Source: Clostridia bacterium (GTDB taxonomy: Bacteria > Bacillota > Clostridia > Christensenellales > Aristaeellaceae). Taken from it: a stretch of DNA of 9,409 bases. The stretch covers positions 1-9,409 of the forward strand of contig JAKSQG010000057.1 of NCBI GenBank assembly GCA_024404275.1, written 5' to 3'. Below are positions 5,260 through 9,409 of the stretch, piece after piece. The position numbers were made by a program, and so were the translations under genes. The notes beneath the pieces are model-generated. The model was not told the DNA's origin. It saw nothing but the letters and a program-made list of their open reading frames with translations, and did no database searches. Each line of letters opens with the position of its first letter. Position 1 is the stretch's first letter.

Positions 5260-6312
5260 TTGGCACTCATATAGCTTCGCAATCTGGGCAAGACGTTCCG
5301 TGGAAAGACCCAGACAGTGGACGCACTGCGGGACATCAATCTGGACATCGAACAAGGCGATATTTACGGCATTATCGGCATGTCCGGCGCGGGCAAATCC
5401 ACGCTGGTCAGATGCATCAATTTTCTGGAAAAGCCCACCGCCGGTCAGGTCATCATCGACGGCAAGGACCTGGCCAAGCTCTCTTCAAAAGAACTGAGAA
5501 CGCTCCGCCGCGAGGTATCGATGATCTTTCAGCAGTTCAACCTGCTGCAGCAGCGCGACGTGCGCGGCAACATCGCTTACCCGATGGAACTGAGCGGCAA
5601 ATCCAAAGCCTACATCAAAAAAAGAACGGATGAGCTGCTGGAGGTCGTGGGACTCACCGAAAGGCAGCACAACTATCCCAGTCAGCTGTCCGGCGGACAG
5701 CAGCAGCGCGTGGCGATCGCCCGTGCGCTGGCCTCTGACCCCAAGATCATCCTGTGCGATGAGGCCACCAGCGCGCTCGACCCCACCACCACCACCGCCA
5801 TTTTGAATCTGCTGCGGCAGATCAACCGCGACATGGGCATCACCATTGTGATCATCACCCACGAGATGAGCGTGGTCGAAACGACCTGCACCCACGTTGC
5901 CATCATCGATCAGGGCACGCTTGCCGAATCGGGAAAGGTGGAGGACATCTTCAGCCATCCCGAAAGCGAGGCTGCCCGCAAGCTGATCTTCCGCAAGAGC
6001 GGCGCCGCCGCCCCCAAGCTGGGCGAGCGCACCATCCGCGTGGTGTTTGACGGTGCCGGCGCCGATGAACCCATTATTTCCAATCTGGTCATGGAATGCG
6101 GCGTCATGGTGAACATCACCGCCGCCAACACCCGCACCATCAACGGTCAGGTATTCGGCGAAATGGTGCTGCAGCTGCCCGAGGAGGCCGCGCAGCAGGA
6201 AAAAGCCATCTACTACCTCAAGACCCACGGCGTAAAGGTGAACGATGTCAGCGATCTGAGCGGCAAGGACCTGTCCGAGCCGTCTGAGGATGACGAGGGA
6301 GGTGACCGCTGA
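5260..6312 (+). CDS. metN: Methionine ABC transporter ATP-binding protein MetN, with an in-frame TAG at codon 5
   Basis: Read from TTG at 5260 the frame has 350 residues, a normal MetN length. The start begins MALI, TAG, LRNLGKTFRGKTQTVDALR, matching the usual MetN N-terminus (an I-x-L strand, then KxF supplying the A-loop aromatic). Numbered from TTG: Walker A GMSGAGKST (40-48), Q-loop QQF (91-93), signature LSGGQQQR (143-150), Walker B IILCDEA (163-169), switch His201 and a C-terminal NIL domain (about 257-334), which in E. coli MetN binds methionine and inhibits transport. The TTG has AAGGAG 7 bases upstream. Without read-through, translation would have to restart at GTG 5317, which lacks a good ribosome binding site and drops the first strand and A-loop residue. 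It energises MetI (start overlaps by one base) and takes substrate from MetQ. Confidence 0.88.
5272..5274 (+). other. In-frame TAG at codon 5 of metN
   Basis: The codons TTG GCA CTC ATA TAG CTT CGC AAT CTG run without a frame change from a strong ribosome binding site into the conserved MetN N-terminus. TAG sits where MetN proteins carry a variable polar residue between the I and L of the first strand (Lys in E. coli and Asn in B. subtilis, from memory). It is one substitution from CAG, GAG and AAG. Confidence 0.9.
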
Positions 6313-6977
6313 TGCCGATGGCCAAAATGATCCCCCTGCTGTGGAACGGTATCAAGGATACCATGTACATGACCATGACCTCCACGCTGTTTGCGTATCT
6401 GATCGGTCTGCCGCTGGCCATTCTGCTGGTGCTGACCTCGCCCAAGGGACTGCGTCCCCGGCCCATTCTCTACCGCATTCTGGACATCGTGGTCAATGTG
6501 TTCCGCTCCGTACCCTTCATCATTCTGATGATCCTGGTCATCCCCATCACCCGCGCCATTGCCGGCAAAGCCTACGGCTCCACGGCAACGGTCGTACCGC
6601 TGGTCATCGCCGCGGCGCCCTACGTCGCCCGCATGATCGAGTCCTCCCTGCTGGAGGTCAACCCCGGTGTCATCGAGGCGGCGCAGTCAATGGGCTCCTC
6701 CACGTGGCAGATCATTTACAAGGTGATCATCCCCGAGGCCAGGGCCTCGCTGCTGGTGGGCGCCACCATTTCCATCGGCACCATCCTCGGCTACAGTGCC
6801 ATGAGCGGTGCTGTGGGCGGCGGCGGTCTGGGACAGATCGCCATCCAGTACGGCTATCAGCGGTATCAGACCGATATCCTGATCGTTACCGTCATCCTGC
6901 TGATCATTCTGATGCAGATCTTCCAGCTGCTGGGCATGTGGATCTCCCGCAAGCTGGACAAGCGCATCCGCGAATGA
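6312..6977 (+). CDS. metI: Methionine ABC transporter permease MetI
   Basis: A 221-residue inner-membrane protein, the standard MetI length, with about five hydrophobic helices. The cytoplasmic coupling loop is IEAAQSMGSSTWQIIYKVII followed by PEA (121-143), the EAA motif that docks onto MetN. Further MetI hallmarks are FRSVPFIILMILVIP (64-78) and SGAVGGGGLGQIAIQYGYQRY (165-185). The pore is formed by a MetI dimer and moves D- or L-methionine inward. The ATG shares one base with the metN stop (TGATG) and has GGAGGTGA 6 bases upstream inside the end of metN, so translational coupling is likely. It ends with TGA and is separated from metQ by 77 bases with a small hairpin. Confidence 0.95.
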   Translation: MPMAKMIPLLWNGIKDTMYMTMTSTLFAYLIGLPLAILLVLTSPKGLRPRPILYRILDIVVNVFRSVPFIILMILVIPITRAIAGKAYGSTATVVPLVIAAAPYVARMIESSLLEVNPGVIEAAQSMGSSTWQIIYKVIIPEARASLLVGATISIGTILGYSAMSGAVGGGGLGQIAIQYGYQRYQTDILIVTVILLIILMQIFQLLGMWISRKLDKRIRE

Positions 6978-6991
6978 TTTCCCAAGGGAGC

Positions 6992-7007
6992 AAAGCCGGA
7001 AGGCTTT
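6992..7007 (+). other. Intercistronic hairpin between metI and metQ
   Basis: AAAGCC (6992-6997) pairs perfectly with GGCTTT (7002-7007) around a GGAA (GNRA-type) tetraloop. No U-tract follows, so it is not a terminator. Hairpins in this position often protect or define the 5' end of the substrate-binding-protein message, which is needed in excess over the permease. That role is inferred. Confidence 0.5.
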
Positions 7008-7054
7008 CATCCATACAAAACAAAAATCAAAAAACGTAAAAGGAGACAAAAACA

Positions 7055-7846
7055 ATGAAAAAGGTACTCGCTATCGTGCTCGCCCTCGTTCTGACCGCTG
7101 CTGTTGCCCTGGCTTCCGCCGAGACGCTGGTCGTCGGCGCCACCGCCGTTCCCCATGCCGAGATCCTCGAGCAGGCCAAGCCCATTCTGGCCGCCAAGGG
7201 TGTTGATCTGGAGATCGTTGTTTTTGATGACTATGTGCAGCCCAACCGTCAGCTGGCCGACGGCGATCTGGACGCCAACTACTTCCAGCATGTGCCCTAT
7301 CTGACCGGCTTCAACGCCAGCAACGGCACCAACCTGGCTGTTCTGGGTGCTGTGCACTATGAGCCCATGGGCATCTACGGCGGCAAGACCGCTGCCCTGG
7401 ACGCCATCAAGGCGGGCGCCGTCATCGGCATCCCCAACGACCCCTCCAACGAAGTGCGCGCCCTCGAGCTGCTGGCTGCGCTGGACCTGATCGTGCTGCC
7501 CGAAGTGTATGACACCACCCTGACCGTGCTGGACATCACCGGCGACCTGAACCCCCTGAAGCTGGAACTGATCGAGATCGCCGCCGAACAGCTGCCCCGT
7601 CAGCTGGCTGACTTCGACTTCGCCGTCATCAACTCCAACTACGCGCTGGAAGCCGGTGTGGAAGTGGTCGGCACCGCTCTGGCTTGCGAGAGCACCGAAG
7701 TTTCCTACCCCAACGTGGTCGCCATCCGCGAGGGTGACACCAACCCCCTGCTGCAGACCCTGATCGACGTGCTGCAGAGCGATGAGATCGCCAACTGGAT
7801 CACCGAGACCTACGGCACCGCCGTGGTTCCCACCACCGTGTATTAA
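7055..7846 (+). CDS. metQ: Methionine-binding protein MetQ (NlpA family) without a lipobox cysteine
   Basis: A 263-residue extracytoplasmic binding protein of the NlpA/MetQ family. A signal peptide (MKKVLAIVLALVLTAAVALA) ends in ASA before Glu23. Family motifs are visible: DANYFQHVPYL (73-83), IPNDPSNEVRALELL (126-140), NSNYALEAG (193-201) and YPNVVAIREGD (218-228), segments that line the methionine pocket. Most MetQ proteins of Gram-positive bacteria are lipoproteins, but here no Cys follows the signal sequence and the site looks like a signal peptidase I site, which raises the question of how the protein is retained. The ATG has AAAGGAG 9 bases upstream. It closes the metNIQ operon and is followed by a terminator 17 bases downstream. 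Other ligands of this family, such as related amino acids or dipeptides, cannot be excluded. Confidence 0.93.
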   Translation: MKKVLAIVLALVLTAAVALASAETLVVGATAVPHAEILEQAKPILAAKGVDLEIVVFDDYVQPNRQLADGDLDANYFQHVPYLTGFNASNGTNLAVLGAVHYEPMGIYGGKTAALDAIKAGAVIGIPNDPSNEVRALELLAALDLIVLPEVYDTTLTVLDITGDLNPLKLELIEIAAEQLPRQLADFDFAVINSNYALEAGVEVVGTALACESTEVSYPNVVAIREGDTNPLLQTLIDVLQSDEIANWITETYGTAVVPTTVY

Positions 7847-7863
7847 TTAAAAAAACACACACT

Positions 7864-7899
7864 GCTCCCCGGCGGCAAAGCCGGGGAGCTTTTCCTTTT
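7864..7899 (+). terminator. Intrinsic terminator of the metNIQ operon
   Basis: A perfect 10-bp stem, GCTCCCCGGC (7864-7873) with GCCGGGGAGC (7880-7889), has the loop GGCAAA. TTTTCCTTTT follows (7890-7899). A short A-run (7849-7855) lies upstream. It separates metQ from the sulfatase promoter, which begins only 3 bases later. Confidence 0.93.
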
Positions 7900-7901
7900 G
7901 C

Positions 7902-7930
7902 TTGCACTTATCACCGCGGCGTTGTATAAT
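7902..7930 (+). promoter_or_regulatory. Sigma-A promoter of the sulfatase gene
   Basis: TTGCAC (7902-7907) and a perfect TATAAT (7925-7930) are separated by 17 bp. The predicted start near 7937 leaves a leader of about 22 bases, which contains the ribosome binding site GAAAGGGG (7941-7948). No operator could be recognised. Confidence 0.8.
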
Positions 7931-7958
7931 GGATGATACCGAAAGGGGACGAGAATAT

Positions 7959-9409
7959 ATGAAAAAGAAGCATGTTCTGCTGCTGTTCTGCGATCAGCTG
8001 CGCCGCGATACCATTCATGCCCTCGGCAATGAGGATATTGTCACGCCCGCGCTGGACGCGCTTTCTGCCCAGTCGATGGTGTTTGACCGCGCTTACACCC
8101 CCTCCCCCGTCTGCGTGCCCGCGCGCATGAGCATGTTTGCCGGTCAGTACTGCAACCGCACCGGCAACAACACCAACAACCGTGCCACGGTGTATCAGGG
8201 AGATGGTTTTTATTCCGAGTTCACCAAAGCCGGCTACAACAGCTGCTGCATCGGCAAGATGCACTACAACATGGACCTGTACGGGCAGATGGGCTTCCGC
8301 ACGCGCCTGTCGCAGGAAGAAATGGCCAACCCCGAAAAGGATGACTATACCCGCTGGCTGAAAAACTCGCCCTACAAGAATGTGTTTGACTACAACGGTC
8401 AGCGCACCGAACTGTATTATATGCCGCAGGTGAGCCCCCTGCCCATGGAGGCGCACCCCACGCAGTGGATCGGCGACCGTGCGGTTGAATTCATCAACGG
8501 CTGCAATCCCGAGGAGGAGCCTGTTTTCCTTGTGGCGTCCTTCATCCATCCGCATCCGCCGTTCTGCCCGCCCGCGCCGTGGAACAAGATGTACCGCAAG
8601 CCCATCCGCCGCACATTCACGCCCGAAAACCCCGATGACTATGAAAACATGATGCGCAACCGCTACACCCTGGACGCGTTTGGCATTTCGCCCCGCCGTC
8701 TGGAAACGCTGGTGCAGCACTATTACGCCTGCATCTCCTTTGTGGATTATCAGGTGAGCCGCATCGTGCAGGCGCTCAAGGACAAGGGCATGTATGACGA
8801 CACGGTCATCGTGTTCTCCTCCGACCATGGCGACATGCTGGGCGATTACCGCTCCATGGGCAAGCGCACCATGGTGGACGCGGCAAGCAATATTCCCTTT
8901 ATGATCAAAATGCCGGGCGAAGCGCCCTGCGAGCGGCACGATCCCGCCTCGCTGGTGGACATTGCGCCCACGCTGCTTTCCGCCGCGGGCATTGAATACG
9001 ACAAGGCCGAATACGACGGCGTGGACCTGATGACGGAACAGCACGAGGAAGTGTACAGCCAGTACGGCAACGGCACCCTCGGCCTGTACATGGTGGCGAC
9101 GGGCAAGGACAAGCTGGTATATTCCGCCATCGGCGATCAGTATTTCTACTTTGACAGCTTCCCGGATGCCGTCAACAAGTTTGACCTCTCCAACCCGCGT
9201 GTGGCGGAGCTGAAGGCGAAGCTGGACGCGTACATGGCGGCGGACAAGTGCACCGAGATCGATGACCGCCCCAACCCGCAGAACCCCTACAAGCAGGAAA
9301 AGTACTCCTTCTACCCGCCGCTGGATGACCACATCGCGACCTTTGAGGAGGAGCGTGCGCGCATGCCCAAGGGGTACGAGATCACCCTCGGCGGCAAGCA
9401 CACGGACTA
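7959..9409 (+). CDS. Cys-type sulfatase, cytoplasmic (partial, runs off window end)
   Basis: The frame is open for 483 codons and ends at the window edge with an incomplete codon (TA). It is a type I sulfatase of the alkaline-phosphatase superfamily. MKKKHVLLLFCDQLRRDT supplies an early metal ligand (Asp12). CVPAR (52-56) followed by MSMFAGQY is the sulfatase signature (C-x-[PA]-[SA]-R), in which Cys52 is converted to formylglycine. IGKMHY (98-103) and HPHPPF (197-202) fit active-site regions. SSDHGDMLGDY (287-297) supplies the metal ligands Asp289 and His290. It hydrolyses sulfate esters, but the substrate is unknown. No signal peptide is present, so it should act in the cytoplasm on imported small organosulfates rather than on mucin outside the cell. 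The Cys-type centre implies an anaerobic sulfatase-maturating radical-SAM enzyme elsewhere, as none is in the window. Phosphonate or phosphate-ester hydrolases of the same superfamily are the main alternatives. Confidence 0.88.
   Translation, partial: MKKKHVLLLFCDQLRRDTIHALGNEDIVTPALDALSAQSMVFDRAYTPSPVCVPARMSMFAGQYCNRTGNNTNNRATVYQGDGFYSEFTKAGYNSCCIGKMHYNMDLYGQMGFRTRLSQEEMANPEKDDYTRWLKNSPYKNVFDYNGQRTELYYMPQVSPLPMEAHPTQWIGDRAVEFINGCNPEEEPVFLVASFIHPHPPFCPPAPWNKMYRKPIRRTFTPENPDDYENMMRNRYTLDAFGISPRRLETLVQHYYACISFVDYQVSRIVQALKDKGMYDDTVIVFSSDHGDMLGDYRSMGKRTMVDAASNIPFMIKMPGEAPCERHDPASLVDIAPTLLSAAGIEYDKAEYDGVDLMTEQHEEVYSQYGNGTLGLYMVATGKDKLVYSAIGDQYFYFDSFPDAVNKFDLSNPRVAELKAKLDAYMAADKCTEIDDRPNPQNPYKQEKYSFYPPLDDHIATFEEERARMPKGYEITLGGKHTD

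Noticed and set aside
4500..5274. Selenocysteine as the explanation for the in-frame stops
   Set aside because: Both codons are TAG, while bacterial selenocysteine uses TGA. Neither LysR nor MetN has a redox Cys at these positions.
5317..5319. GTG as the native metN start
   Set aside because: It has only a weak purine stretch ahead, and the 57 bases upstream encode the conserved MetN N-terminus in the same frame behind a strong ribosome binding site. It remains possible as a restart site.
6992..7007. Terminator between metI and metQ
   Set aside because: The stem is short and no U-tract follows, so transcription should continue into metQ.
7911..9401. 496-codon open frame on the minus strand over the sulfatase
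   Set aside because: The plus strand encodes a sulfatase with signature and metal-binding motifs, a promoter and a ribosome binding site. The antisense frame has none of these.

Overview
The window looks like chromosomal DNA of a GC-rich anaerobic member of the Bacillota (most likely class Clostridia). The reasons are near-consensus sigma-A promoters with 17-bp spacers, strong AGGAGG-type ribosome binding sites, two TTG starts, an M-box riboswitch in front of mgtE, compact operons closed by GC-rich hairpins with U-tracts, and a Cys-type sulfatase, which in anaerobes is matured by a radical-SAM enzyme. The sequence does not allow a finer assignment. No tRNA, rRNA, CRISPR array, insertion sequence or phage gene was seen.

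Layout. (1) 1-233, minus strand: the 5' end of a secreted C69-family peptidase with its own promoter. (2) 344-4150, plus strand: a promoter, an Mg2+-sensing M-box with mutually exclusive antiterminator and terminator, a possible 27-codon leader ORF, then mgtE, a Cof-type HAD phosphatase and an organophosphate-antiporter-like MFS permease, closed by a bidirectional terminator. (3) 4149-5126, minus strand: a LysR-type regulator. (4) 5135-7899, plus strand: a LysR-type binding site, a promoter and a metN-metI-metQ methionine ABC importer operon, closed by a terminator. (5) 7902-9409, plus strand: a promoter and a cytoplasmic sulfatase that runs off the window edge.

How the parts may work together. 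When Mg2+ is low, the M-box should let transcription proceed into mgtE and the two genes behind it, so Mg2+ import would be co-expressed with organophosphate uptake and dephosphorylation. The divergent LysR regulator probably controls metNIQ, because a 15-bp LysR-type box lies about 66 bp upstream of the predicted metN transcription start.

The most unusual observation is that both divergent neighbours, lysR and metN, carry one in-frame TAG codon inside otherwise continuous, recognisable coding sequence (lysR codon 192, metN codon 5). No gene that ends inside the window uses TAG as its stop. This could mean amber read-through or recoding, recent decay of a regulator and target pair, or sequence error. 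The window alone cannot decide between these.
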